Assembly (NCBI GenBank): GCA_948469815.1
Contig: CAOKMR010000006.1
Location: forward strand, 1-55,083
From: an uncultured Clostridiaceae bacterium
Lineage (GTDB): Bacteria > Bacillota > Clostridia > TANB77 > CAG-508
Direction of reading: 5' to 3'
DNA length: 55,083 nt
Below, piece by piece: positions 32,273 through 41,184 of this stretch (position 1 is its first letter; every line of letters starts with the position of its first letter). Both the position numbers and the translations under genes were made by a program. The notes under the pieces were generated by a model. It made no database searches and had not been told where the DNA came from. It saw nothing but the letters and a program-made list of their open reading frames with translations.

Positions 32273-32301
32273 ATTGTACATCAAATTTAAATTCTTTGCA
32301 A
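32273..32301 (-). promoter_or_regulatory. Probable promoter of the glycolytic cluster
   Basis: Minus-strand -35 TTGCAA (32296-32301) and -10 TACAAT (32273-32278), 17 bp apart, followed by a 5' leader of about 60 nt that ends in AAAGGAGG. Confidence 0.65.
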
Positions 32302-32351
32302 GGGGTAAAATGATAATAATTAGTTATTTTGTTCTAATATTCCATTTTTTA

Positions 32352-33651
32352 TTAATTAGTACTTCCTATAATCTTATCCATTTCTATAGTATCTATTTTT
32401 ACTGTTTCAATTTTATTTTCTAAGTTTTCTTTTGATTTTACTTGTATCATCATATAGTTTGGAGTATGCCCTTTATAATATTCCCCTTCTTTTTCTTCAA
32501 ATAGAACTTGTACCTTTTTTCCTATATAATTATTGTTATATGTATTTTGCATTTTGTTTGATAATTCTATTATCTTTTTACTTCTTTCTTCCTGTATTTT
32601 ATTATTAATTTGATTTGGCATTTTTTCTGCAATTGTTCCTTTTCTTTTTGAGTATTTGAATGTATGTATTTTATAAAATCTTATTTTTTTTAGAAATTCA
32701 TAAGTTGTTTTAAATTCTTCTTCTGTTTCCCCTGGAAATCCTACTATTATGTCTGCTGTTAATAATAAATCTGGATATGCCTTTCTTAAAATTTGTACTC
32801 CTTTTTCAAAATCTTGCGTTGTATATTTTCTATTCATTCTCTTTAAGGTTTCATTACATCCGCTTTGTAGTGACATATGAAATTGATTACATATTTTTTC
32901 TATTTTTCTTAAATCTTCTACAAACTTTTCTGTTATTAGTTTTGGCTCTAATGAACCTAATCTTATTCTTTCTATTCCTTCAATTTTATTTATTTCTTTT
33001 AGTAAATCTATTAAATTTATTTTTTCATCAAAATCTATTCCATATGAAGCAATATGTATTCCTGTAATAACTATTTCTTTTATGCCTTTTTGGGCTATAT
33101 CTTTAATTTCACTAACTATATTTTCTATTTTTCTGCTTCTAACTCTTCCCCTTGCATATGGAATAATGCAATAACTACAAAAATTATTACACCCATCTTG
33201 TATTTTTATAAATGCTCGTACTTTCTCTGTATATGTAGTTTTTCCAAAATCTTTATATTCTTTTTGTTTGTTTATGTCTGATACTATTGCTTGTTTTTCT
33301 TTGTATCTTTCTACATATTCTACAATATTATTTTTTTCATTATTTCCAAGTATTAAATCTATTTCTTCTATTTGTTCTAATTCCTTTTTCCCAACTTGAA
33401 CATAACAACCTACTATTACTAATGTTGAATTTGGATTAATTTGCTTTGCTCTTCTTAGTATTTGTCTAGATTTTTTATCTGCCATGTGTGTTACAGTACA
33501 TGTATTTACAATATATATGTCTGCTATTTCTTCAAAGTCTACTATTTTATATCCATTATCTATAAATTTTTGTTTCATTGCATTTGTTTCATATTGATTT
33601 ACTTTGCAACCGTAATGTGTAAAATGCTACTTTGTTTTCTTTGTTTTTCAT
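32352..33651 (-). CDS. mtaB: tRNA t6A methylthiotransferase MtaB, read through a +1 shift at CGG
   Basis: A radical-SAM enzyme that adds a methylthio group to t6A37 of tRNA. From ATG 33651 the frame reads KVAFYTL, then meets CGG (33612-33610) and would stop seven codons later. Skipping the C gives TLGCKVNQYETNAM, the family's invariant start of the UPF0004 domain, including a Cys that holds an iron-sulphur cluster. The rest is intact: VVNTCTVT-like site (YIVNTCTVTHMA), the radical-SAM motif CNNFCSYCIIPYARG and the C-terminal TRAM region. The reconstituted length of 432 residues is normal. Starting at the internal ATG 33578 would lose the first Cys ligand. Confidence 0.92.
33610..33612 (-). 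other. In-frame CGG, +1 frameshift site in mtaB
   Basis: Zero-frame context is ACA TTA CGG TTG CAA AGT, then TGA four codons on. Skipping C gives TTA GGT TGC AAA GTA AAT, the conserved LGCKVN. Codon 14. Confidence 0.87.
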
Positions 33652-33680
33652 ACTATAACCTGCTTTCATCTACAATAAAC

Positions 33681-33705
33681 GAGCACGGTGCACCGTGCCC
33701 CTACA
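33681..33705. repeat. Intergenic palindrome, CCCTACA family
   Basis: GCACGGTGCACCGTGC is a perfect 16-bp palindrome followed by CCCTACA, between mreB and mtaB. Confidence 0.8.
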
Positions 33706-33720
33706 TTAATTGTGTATGTT

Positions 33721-34731
33721 TTATCTTAATATTTTCTTCCCGTCTAATACATCTAAATTGTCTAATGCTTTTCCTGTTCCTAATGCTACACATGATACTG
33801 AGTCTTCTGCTATCATTACATTTATTCCCGTTTTTTCTTGTAATAGTTTATCTAGACCATTAAGTAAACATCCTCCACCTGTCATATATATTCCTTTTTG
33901 ACTTATGTCCGCAATTAATTCTGGTGGTGTTCTTTCTAATACTGAGTGCACAGCATCTACTACTTGCATTGCTGGCTCTATTAATGCTTCCATCATTTCA
34001 CTTGAATGAATGGTTATTGTAACTGGTAGTCCTGATGATAAATCTCTTCCTCTAATGTCCATTTCTGCATCTTGTACTCCTGGATATACACATCCAATAT
34101 TTATTTTTAAGTCTTCTGCTGTTCTTTCTCCTATTATTACATTAAATTTTCGTTTAACATACTTTATAATTGCTTCATCAAATTTGTCTCCTGCTACTTT
34201 TAAAGAGGTACTTACTACTGATCCTCCTAATGATATTACAGCTACATCTGTAGTTCCTCCTCCAATATCTACTATCATATTTCCACATGCTTTTGATATG
34301 TCTATTCCTGCTCCAATTGCTGCTGCTATTGGCTCTTCTATTAAATATACTTTTCTTGCTCCTGCTTGTCCTGCGGCATCTATAACTGCTTTTTTTTCTA
34401 CCTCTGTAACTTGTGATGGAATACATATCATTATTCTTGGTGAAAATATAGTTTTTCCACATATTTTTGTTATGAAGCTTTTTAACATTTTCTCGGTAAC
34501 TGTATAATTAGAGATAACTCCATCTTTTAGGGGCCTTGTTGCTACAATACTTCCAGGAGTTCTTCCTAACATTCTTCTAGCTTCTTGTCCTACTGCAAGA
34601 ACATCTTTTGTATTATTATCAACTGCAACAACTGATGGTTCTCTTAGAACTATTCCTTTTCCTTTTACATACCCAATTACAGTTGCTGTTCCTAAATCTA
34701 TGCCTATATCATAGCCCCCAAAACTAAACAT
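33721..34731 (-). CDS. mreB: Rod-shape-determining actin homologue MreB/Mbl
   Basis: A 336-residue actin-like ATPase. It has GIDLGTATV (phosphate 1), the connect region, VDIGGGTTDVAVISLGG (phosphate 2), and GIYMTGGGCLLNGLDKLL (adenosine site). It polymerises under the membrane and guides lateral cell-wall synthesis. The ATG at 34731 (MFSFGGYD) follows AAAGGTGG; a six-codon longer frame is less likely. It stands as a single gene in front of mtaB, without mreC or mreD. Confidence 0.94.
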   Translation of the reverse strand: MFSFGGYDIGIDLGTATVIGYVKGKGIVLREPSVVAVDNNTKDVLAVGQEARRMLGRTPGSIVATRPLKDGVISNYTVTEKMLKSFITKICGKTIFSPRIMICIPSQVTEVEKKAVIDAAGQAGARKVYLIEEPIAAAIGAGIDISKACGNMIVDIGGGTTDVAVISLGGSVVSTSLKVAGDKFDEAIIKYVKRKFNVIIGERTAEDLKINIGCVYPGVQDAEMDIRGRDLSSGLPVTITIHSSEMMEALIEPAMQVVDAVHSVLERTPPELIADISQKGIYMTGGGCLLNGLDKLLQEKTGINVMIAEDSVSCVALGTGKALDNLDVLDGKKILR

Positions 34732-34852
34732 TATAAATCCACCTTTCAACTATATGTTTTTATATAACTGATTTATTTTCTACAGTTACAAATTGTACTA
34801 ATTATATTGTATTTTTTATCATTTTTCAATATTTTTTTACATTTTTTTGTTA

Positions 34853-35515
34853 TTACAGCCTTTTTGCGATTAATGCTTTTATTTTTATCCCTTCCTCACT
34901 AAACATTTTTTCATGCTCTGTAACTATATTATCTTCAAATATTGGTTCATTATGCAAGTCATATGTTTTATTTATAATTTTAAATTCTGAGTCTTCAAAA
35001 TATTTTATACTATCTTTAAATAATGCATCATCATCAGTTTTAAAGAAAATTTCTCCTCCTTCTACTAAAAACTCTTTATATAATAATAACTGTTTTGTGT
35101 TTGTAAGTCTCTTTTTTCTATGTTTTGGTCTTGGCCAAGGATTGCAAAAATTAATATATATCCTTTCTATTTTATCTTTTTTGTCCATGAATAACAATAT
35201 TCTTTCTATATCATGTCTTACTAATTTTATATTTTTTATTTCTAATTTTTTTTCTTTGTATGTGGCTTCTATATTTCTTTTTGCTAATCCTAACATTGCA
35301 TCTACCATATCTATAGCAATGTAATTTATATCTAAATTTTTAGATGCTAATTGTGCTATAAAAGTTCCTTTACCACAGCCAAGTTCCATATGTATGGGAT
35401 TATTGCTATCTTTAAATGCAGTTTTCCATTTTCCTTTGTAGTCTTCTGGATTGCCAATATAAAATGCACTTGCCTCTAATTCTGGGCGTGCCCATTTTTT
35501 AAACCTAATTCTCAT
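34853..35515 (-). CDS. trmB: tRNA (guanine-N7-)-methyltransferase TrmB
   Basis: A 220-residue SAM-dependent methyltransferase making m7G46 in tRNA. The SAM loop ELGCGKGTF, the AIDMVD strand and the active-site INFCNPWPRPKHRKKRL are present, as is the DDDALF segment. Full length; the start follows AAAGGAAG-type spacing. Confidence 0.95.
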   Translation of the reverse strand: MRIRFKKWARPELEASAFYIGNPEDYKGKWKTAFKDSNNPIHMELGCGKGTFIAQLASKNLDINYIAIDMVDAMLGLAKRNIEATYKEKKLEIKNIKLVRHDIERILLFMDKKDKIERIYINFCNPWPRPKHRKKRLTNTKQLLLYKEFLVEGGEIFFKTDDDALFKDSIKYFEDSEFKIINKTYDLHNEPIFEDNIVTEHEKMFSEEGIKIKALIAKRL

Positions 35516-35607
35516 CTTTTTCTTCCTTTCATCTGTCGTATTATAACAAATTTTATTTGATAAGACAATAGGTTAATTAATTATGTGTTTCTTTTCTCTT
35601 TTAACAT

Positions 35608-35880
35608 TTATCCTACGTTTTTTTCTTCGTGTTCATGTTCATATTTTAGTTTAGTAGCCATCCCACCTCTTATATGTCTTTCTGCTTTATTTTCATCTAA
35701 AATTTCTCTAACTTTTAATGCTAGTACTGGGTTTATCTTTAGTAACCTTTCTGATACATCTTTGTGTACTGTACTTTTACTTATTCCATATTTTCTTGCA
35801 GCACCTCTTACTGTATCTTTTGAATCTATTATATAATGTGCTAGTTCAACAGCACGTTCCTCTATTGAGTAACCTTTCAT
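35608..35880 (-). CDS. spoIIID: Sporulation regulator SpoIIID
   Basis: A 90-residue HTH transcription factor of the mother cell. The sequence EERAVELAHYIIDSKDTVRGAARKYG and SKSTVHKDVSERL is the strongly conserved SpoIIID core. Its first 39 codons, its leader and 90 bp of upstream DNA recur perfectly at 43455-43663. The GGAGG ribosome binding site lies in the 3' arm of a stable hairpin, so translation may be controlled. Its presence shows that the organism can form endospores. Confidence 0.97.
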   Translation of the reverse strand: MKGYSIEERAVELAHYIIDSKDTVRGAARKYGISKSTVHKDVSERLLKINPVLALKVREILDENKAERHIRGGMATKLKYEHEHEEKNVG

Positions 35881-35971
35881 ATTAAAGCCTCCAATTGCGA
35901 ATACTTTTGTTTAAGTTTATTCGCTTTGGAGGTATATTAGAACTTATGATTTTTCTTATTTTATTTGATTT
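35763..35971. repeat. 209-bp direct repeat, left copy (spoIIID 5' end and leader)
   Basis: Bases 35763-35971 are identical, as far as I can check by eye, to 43455-43663, at an offset of 7692 bp. The repeat holds 39 codons of spoIIID, its RBS hairpin and upstream DNA. It frames the MobV-containing insert. Confidence 0.93.
35888..35932 (-). promoter_or_regulatory. RBS-sequestering hairpin in the spoIIID leader
   Basis: Minus-strand CCTCCAAAGCGAATA pairs with TATTCGCAATTGGAGG, and the GGAGG at the end is the ribosome binding site 7 nt before the ATG. When folded, the RBS is hidden. The same hairpin is present in the right repeat copy (43580-43624). Confidence 0.72.
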
Positions 35972-36117
35972 CCTGATATTCCTTCATCTGCATATAGCTT
36001 GTACAATTCATAATTATTCTTTTTTGTAAATTCGTTAAAAATTTCTATTTGTTTTTCAAATGATTCTACTTGTGATTCTTTTTCAGTTGATACTCTTGCA
36101 TATGCTGCAATTTTCAT
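35956..36117 (-). pseudogene. Serine recombinase N-terminal fragment
   Basis: A 53-codon stub starting MKIAAYARVSTEKESQVES, the catalytic start of resolvase/invertase-type recombinases with the nucleophile Ser in RVST. It continues to YADEGISGN and is then cut off exactly where the 209-bp repeat begins; the stop codon is supplied by the repeat. The rest of the recombinase is gone, so it is non-functional. Confidence 0.85.
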
Positions 36118-36254
36118 AAAACATCTACTTCTTTCTTTCTTATTTTTCTGTTTCTTCGTTTTCGTTCTGTTACATTTTAACATGTCTGTTTTAAAAAAGC
36201 AAGAAAAAACTACCCTTTTTTCAGGAATAGTTTTTTCACTTCAATTTTATAATT

Positions 36255-36443
36255 CTAATTTTTTTTATCTAAATTTCTGTCATTGATTTCATAATCTAAA
36301 ACATCATCAAAAAATTTCTGTATTATTGCTTCATTTGCTCCATCCATTGCTCCTACAATAATATCTTCATCATCAAATAACTCTTTTGCTTCTTTTTCAA
36401 ATTTAGAAATATCATACGGAAAATTCCCTATTTTTCTAATCAT
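36255..36443 (-). CDS. Small acidic protein of unknown function
   Basis: A 62-residue acidic protein (KEAKELFDDEDIIVGAMDGA region) with no TM segment and no family that I recognise. It has an ATG behind a weak AAAGGATG-type RBS and lies within the insert, downstream of the 247-residue unknown gene. It could be an immunity or regulatory peptide; this is a guess from size, charge and neighbours. Confidence 0.55.
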   Translation of the reverse strand: MIRKIGNFPYDISKFEKEAKELFDDEDIIVGAMDGANEAIIQKFFDDVLDYEINDRNLDKKN

Positions 36444-36500
36444 TTAACATCCTTTCCTAATATTGTCATTATGCTAATTACAATATTAATTTGAAATTTT

Positions 36501-37244
36501 TTAATCAATTTTTTTGTATTCTCCATTTATTACTTGATATTTTCCTTCTCCATTGTAATTATCAACAACAAAATCTATATCTTCTATTGAATCTTTTCTT
36601 TTTTCTGTAAGATCATTTAAAAATATATAACCATCATCTTCAGTTGCTTCATATGTATGTCCTTGTTTTTTATATTCATTATTTCTTTTGCTTTCCATTA
36701 CTTTTAATTCTGATGACTTTTCACTTGCTAAATTTACTACTTTTTCTTTTAAATCTGTTCTTACATTTATAGCACCATTTTCATTAAATTGAAAAATTAT
36801 ATCTTTATTTTGAAATGCTTTTGGCACTTTATCTTCTGATATACTCATGTGAGTAATCTCTCCATTTTCGAATTTATCCACATTATAAAAGCCACCATTA
36901 ACAGAGCCATTTGCAGTAAATTGTTTTCTATATAAAACTCCTTCTTTTTCTGCGAGTTCTAAGATGCTATCATCTACTGCTTTACTTAACTCATTATTAT
37001 AAGTAATATCTGTTCCCCATCTTGATAATCCTATATTAGCTGACACATTATCTTCCATAAAGTTTTGATATTCCCAATAATTACTATATTTGTTTTTATT
37101 AACTACATTCATAATATTTATATTATTACCTTTTTCAAGATATCCTTTTAATTCGTTAATAAATTCATTTACAAAATTTGATAAAGCTTTACTTTCAAGC
37201 AAATCTTTTCCTAGATTTTTAATGTTAAAATCGCCTAAGTTCAT
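36501..37244 (-). CDS. Unknown 247-residue cytosolic protein
   Basis: An open frame of 247 codons with normal codon use and a start behind AAGAGG. There is no signal peptide or TM segment. The second half is rich in Lys/Asp/Glu (KVVNLASEKSSELKVMESKR). I do not recognise a family. It lies between the secreted-nuclease gene and a small acidic gene in the insert, so a toxin/immunity or cargo role is possible but not shown. Confidence 0.6.
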   Translation of the reverse strand: MNLGDFNIKNLGKDLLESKALSNFVNEFINELKGYLEKGNNINIMNVVNKNKYSNYWEYQNFMEDNVSANIGLSRWGTDITYNNELSKAVDDSILELAEKEGVLYRKQFTANGSVNGGFYNVDKFENGEITHMSISEDKVPKAFQNKDIIFQFNENGAINVRTDLKEKVVNLASEKSSELKVMESKRNNEYKKQGHTYEATEDDGYIFLNDLTEKRKDSIEDIDFVVDNYNGEGKYQVINGEYKKID

Positions 37245-37314
37245 ATATAATAAGACCTCTTTCTAAAAAAATATTGTTTGGAAAATTTTAGACTTAATAT
37301 TAAGAATAAAAATT

Positions 37315-37362
37315 AAATTGAATAAAATCATGTTTTTATATTAACATAATTTTATTCAATTT
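37315..37362 (-). terminator. Terminator hairpin behind the nuclease gene
   Basis: AAATTGAATAAAAT and ATTTTATTCAATTT form a perfect 14-bp stem with a 20-nt loop, followed on the minus strand by AATTTTTATT. Confidence 0.7.
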
Positions 37363-37409
37363 ACAATACTTTTATAAAAATTTTCTCATTTCTTTATTTT
37401 TAGTTATAC

Positions 37410-38150
37410 TTATTTCGCTAATTTACTATCCCCTGTCCTATAATCTATAACTACACTAGGCTGTACATTGTAAATATAAACATAAAAACATATACTATTG
37501 CCTTTGTCTTCAACAGATTCTGCTTCAATAGTTATACCACTTGCAACTTTATTTTCTCCCTCATATATTGGTGTTACTCTATATAAACAATGGTTGTTAG
37601 GATTATCATTTAAGTATTTTCTTACTCTATTTTCAAATGGTGTCATTCCACTAATGTTAAAATATCTTGTTCCTGTTATAATGTTTTTATCATTTGCATT
37701 TTCTGCTGATAAGCTATATGCAATTAAGTGACATTTATTATATAAATTACTCAAATTTATTTCTGGATATTCTGTATCTTTCCATCCAGATGGAATTACT
37801 TTGTCAAGCGATTTTCTATTTTCATTTTCTTTTGGCATTGTTCCTTCTTTACTTAAATTTGCAAATGCTACTCCACATCTTCCATAATCATCCAAATCAC
37901 TATAATCTTCAAATGAGTTAGTTGTAAAATTGTTTTCTTAAAAATTTGGTATGTTATTATTTATTGTTACATAAGGTTCTGATGAATATTTTGGTATAGT
38001 ATCTAATGTATATGAAATTGTTGGTTGAACATGTACTTTATTTCCATTTTCATTATAATTATTTGTTGCATAAATACCTATAATTATAATAAAGAAAATT
38101 AAAGTTAGGATTTGTTTTATATTCGAATCATTCTTCACTTTTTCTTTCAT
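37410..38150 (-). pseudogene. Secreted DNA/RNA non-specific endonuclease with an internal TAA
   Basis: From 38150 the frame encodes a signal anchor (ILTLIFFIIIIGIYA) and SEPYVTINNNIPNF, then TAA at 37940-37938. The same frame then continues without a gap: ENNFTTNSFEDYSDLDDYGRCGVAFANL, GWKDTEYP, NKCHLIAYSLS and GTRYFNISGMTPFENRV. This is the DNA-entry/NucA-type nuclease family, and the parts before and after the stop join as in intact homologues. Either a nonsense mutation has killed the gene or the C-terminal part is made from the ATG at 37895 without a signal peptide. The catalytic His (CHLIAY) region is present. Confidence 0.8.
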
Positions 38151-38188
38151 AACTTACTCCAAATTAATTATATTGCATATTTTATGTC

Positions 38189-39721
38189 TTACTTTGATAT
38201 ATATTTTTGGTTTCTACTCGTTGGTTTATGTGGTATTGTCATTTTTAATTTTCCTTTTTCTACTAATGGTTTTATATAATCTCTCCTAAATCTTGTTCTA
38301 TTTTTATATCCTATAAATTCCATAATTTCATATATATTTCTTTCTATATTACAATATTCTATAATTTTGCCTTCGACATCATCATGTGCCTTGTCATGTG
38401 CCTTGTCATGTGCCTTATCTTGTGTCTTTTGTTGTTCTTTTAATTCTATTGGATATAATTCTGGATATTCTCCATTATAAAATGTAACTACAAAATCTTC
38501 TCTTTCATTTGTAAATATAGGATTTGGCAAATTTGCTTCTTTCATTTTATCTTGCATAGTAGAAATTCCTGTATGTCTATTTTCAATTATTCCTCCTAAA
38601 GTTTCTAATAATTTTACAATAGTTTCATTTCTAACTTCCATAGCTTTTCTTGTTTCCAATAATTCCAATGTGTTAGAACCATATAAATTACCTACATTTC
38701 TAAACTCTATTCTATCTTTATATACAGTAATAATACTATAAACTCCTGTTTTCAATGGGCTATAGTCTCTGTGGATTAGCATATTTGAAATTGCCTCACG
38801 AAGTGCATCTTTGGGATACTGTGTTATATCTGTTCTAAATCCTGTTTTATCACTTATTATAACTTTAACCTTCATATTTCTGTTTAAAAATCCTATTGTT
38901 TCTTCATACATTTCGCTTATATTTCCTTCTATCCTTTTGTTATCATCGAATCTTTGTCCTATCTCTCCCAAATCTGCAACTTCAAATCCAGGAATAACTA
39001 TTGCTGCAACAAACCATTGTGGAAAAAATTTCTGTGGATAAATTCCAAATACCATTATTCCTGCAACTGTTGGAAAAATCTTATCTTCAACTTGTGTTAA
39101 AACACCAAATTGAAGCAAAATTTCTTCATCACTAAATTCAGCAAATTTAGGCTTGTCCGCTTTTGCATTTGTTATAAACCTATTTAAAAGTTTTTCATCT
39201 AAATCTTTCAAGCTCGCTCTTACTACAGGTCTTAAATCGTCTTTAACATTATCTCTATATGATATACACTTATATATTTCATATTCTGTCATATGGTCAT
39301 CTCTGTCTCCAACTCTAATATATGATCCATTATGCAATCCTTTTGGCTTATAATAACAAGGCTTATTTCTTTGATTAATCATATCAATTTCAACTGTTAC
39401 TATATTTTTTCCATCAATATCTACTATACTTATTTTTGGTCTTATAATTGGTTCAAAATCTGTACTACATAAATTAGTTATATTTTTTTGTAAATCATTT
39501 ACATCATATACTCCTACTGGAACAAATATCGTTTTGCTTTTTGTTTTCTTTTCTTCAACTCCAAACAATATTGTTCCACCCATAGTATTAGCAAAACTTG
39601 ATACTGTATCATAATATTTTTCTGGTTTGCCATGATTTGCTGTTTTAGCTTCAATACATATAGTTTCTGTTTGTTTTTCATTTAATTCTTGTATTAATCT
39701 TAAAACATGTTCTTTCTTCAT
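38189..39721 (-). CDS. AlbA_2/Schlafen-type ATP-binding DNA-binding regulator
   Basis: A 510-residue protein: an N-terminal AlbA_2 domain (ESKTANHGKP-like start, GGTILFGVEE), a GHKL-like ATP-binding C-terminal domain (ALREAISNMLIHRDYS, then GISTMQDKM) and a winged-helix end. This is the divergent AAA-4 family of putative transcriptional regulators common in mobile and defence islands. Near residue 435 it has an in-frame repeat, KAHDKAHDKAHDDV. Target and ligand are unknown. Confidence 0.85.
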   Translation of the reverse strand: MKKEHVLRLIQELNEKQTETICIEAKTANHGKPEKYYDTVSSFANTMGGTILFGVEEKKTKSKTIFVPVGVYDVNDLQKNITNLCSTDFEPIIRPKISIVDIDGKNIVTVEIDMINQRNKPCYYKPKGLHNGSYIRVGDRDDHMTEYEIYKCISYRDNVKDDLRPVVRASLKDLDEKLLNRFITNAKADKPKFAEFSDEEILLQFGVLTQVEDKIFPTVAGIMVFGIYPQKFFPQWFVAAIVIPGFEVADLGEIGQRFDDNKRIEGNISEMYEETIGFLNRNMKVKVIISDKTGFRTDITQYPKDALREAISNMLIHRDYSPLKTGVYSIITVYKDRIEFRNVGNLYGSNTLELLETRKAMEVRNETIVKLLETLGGIIENRHTGISTMQDKMKEANLPNPIFTNEREDFVVTFYNGEYPELYPIELKEQQKTQDKAHDKAHDKAHDDVEGKIIEYCNIERNIYEIMEFIGYKNRTRFRRDYIKPLVEKGKLKMTIPHKPTSRNQKYISK

Positions 39722-39798
39722 CTAAAATCTCCCTTTGAGTTATTTTTCCTTATTCTATCACATTTTATTTATTTCTTCTATACTTATTATACATTTTT

Positions 39799-40005
39799 TT
39801 ACAATTCTAATTCATCTTCTATTTCCTCGTGAGAATTTTGATAAGTATTTGAATTGTTGTAGTCAAATTTTATATTTTCATCATTCTCAGCTAAATTATA
39901 AGCAAGAACTCCTGCCATAGCTTGTACTATCTGTTCTTCTGTATTAGGATTAATAAATGTAATATTCAAACTCTTTTTCAAAATCCTCACCAACTTTCTT
40001 TTCAA
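39799..40005 (-). CDS. Small protein of unknown function
   Basis: A 68-residue frame with a basic N-terminus (MKRKLVRILKKSL) and an acidic, Asn/Glu-rich C-terminus. There is a hydrophobic AMAGVLAYNLA stretch in the middle. No family is recognised; a gene is plausible because the frame has the codon use of its neighbours. Confidence 0.45.
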   Translation of the reverse strand: MKRKLVRILKKSLNITFINPNTEEQIVQAMAGVLAYNLAENDENIKFDYNNSNTYQNSHEEIEDELEL

Positions 40006-40409
40006 TACTATTATTAAAAGTTTAAAAATATTACTTTTAATTTTAGTTCCACTTCATTTCGCATAACTTATCTCTACGTTGCTTCGCTTTCTAGAGCTAA
40101 GAAAAAAGTTACAAGTAGTAAGTTATATACCCATATGAGATTTGCCCTCATTACTCTTTTTAGAGAATCGCCCCTTTACATCACGTTAGCCAGACGAAAG
40201 TTTCATTATCTGTGCTTGTAACTTGCTATTCAATTTTCAATGTACTATGCCACGAATAGAAAATAGATATCTTGAAATGCTATTTTCTATCTTGATAAAA
40301 TCATTATAAAATGCTAAAATAGTGTTGTAAATAGATTTTTACAAGTCTATAGATAAAGTAAAAATTGAAATAACTATATTCTATTTTTAGAAATGGAGGA
40401 AATCTTGAT
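40006..40409. other. 404-bp intergenic region between divergent genes
   Basis: No convincing gene. It holds a 10-bp inverted repeat (AAGTTACAAG at 40106-40115, CTTGTAACTT at 40215-40224), a hairpin with arms AGAAAATAG/CTATTTTCT near 40258-40290, and a plus-strand promoter at 40292-40320. The divergent position and repeats could mark a plasmid control region, but nothing identifies it. Confidence 0.5.
40292..40320 (+). promoter_or_regulatory. Promoter of the plus-strand gene at 40410
   Basis: -35 TTGATA (40292-40297) and -10 TAAAAT (40315-40320), 17 bp apart, about 90 bp before the ATG. A hairpin lies immediately upstream. Confidence 0.65.
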
Positions 40410-41184
40410 ATGATTACTAATTTCACACTTAACAATAATAAAATTATAATAAAAAATACTCGGAGAATATTTTGGTGCTATTGGTGATTTTGAATATAAC
40501 ATTGGAGATAAATTATATGAATTTGCAGTAATGAGTTATGAAGATTTTGATAAATTAAAAGATATGTATACTCAATTAATAGAACTTGTATGTTATGCTA
40601 AAGAAACTGATTCTGAAGATGAAAAAATTGATTATTTCTTAAAAATGTTTCAAATTGTTAGAGCTTGTTTAAAATTTTCTCCATATACACATTTCTATAC
40701 TCAAGTATTAATAGATATAATTGTGAAAACCTATAACACTAAAGTATTTAGAAGTGATTTATTATTCAAATCTCAAATTGGTGTATTTATTAAAGAAACT
40801 AAATACTCTCCTAATGATTTCTTTAGTGAATTAGAAGAAGATGAATATACTACACAGATTCTGCTTATGAAATGGGTTCAAGAAATAGATAAAATATCAG
40901 CAAAAAAGCATAATGAATATATGAAGTTTTTTGAAACTATACGAGATTTATTAATAGAAAACTTTATAGAGAAAAAAGCAGATTTAAAAGAAAGGTTAGA
41001 ACTGATTAGCAAATACTCTAATAACTCTCTTGTTAGAAATTTAAGTGTACCTGAAAAATTATTTTTATATGAAACTAAAAGAGTTTTTGATATACATTAT
41101 CTTAATACTAAACCTGCACATGCCCTTTTAATAGTGGGTGCCTTGTTTCTAAAAATGATAAATTTTCAAGATATCATTTTATAA
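40410..41184 (+). CDS. Unknown protein, read through a +1 shift at CGG
   Basis: The only complete plus-strand gene. From ATG 40410 (GGAGG upstream) the frame gives MITNFTLNNNKIIIKNT, then CGG at 40461, then a stop eight codons later. Skipping the C gives GEYFGAIGDFEYNIGDKLYEF, which runs without a break into the 217-codon frame to 41184 (257 residues in all). The protein is soluble, helical and Lys/Glu-rich; I do not recognise a family. It belongs to the mobile insert and meets the MobV gene tail to tail, with 6 nt of overlap. Good RBS and promoter placement support the upstream start, hence the shift. Confidence 0.78.
40461..40463 (+). other. In-frame CGG, +1 frameshift site in the 40.4-kb gene
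   Basis: Zero-frame context is AAT ACT CGG AGA ATA TTT, then TGA five codons on. Skipping C gives ACT GGA GAA TAT TTT GGT. Codon 18; the only site on the plus strand. Confidence 0.8.
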
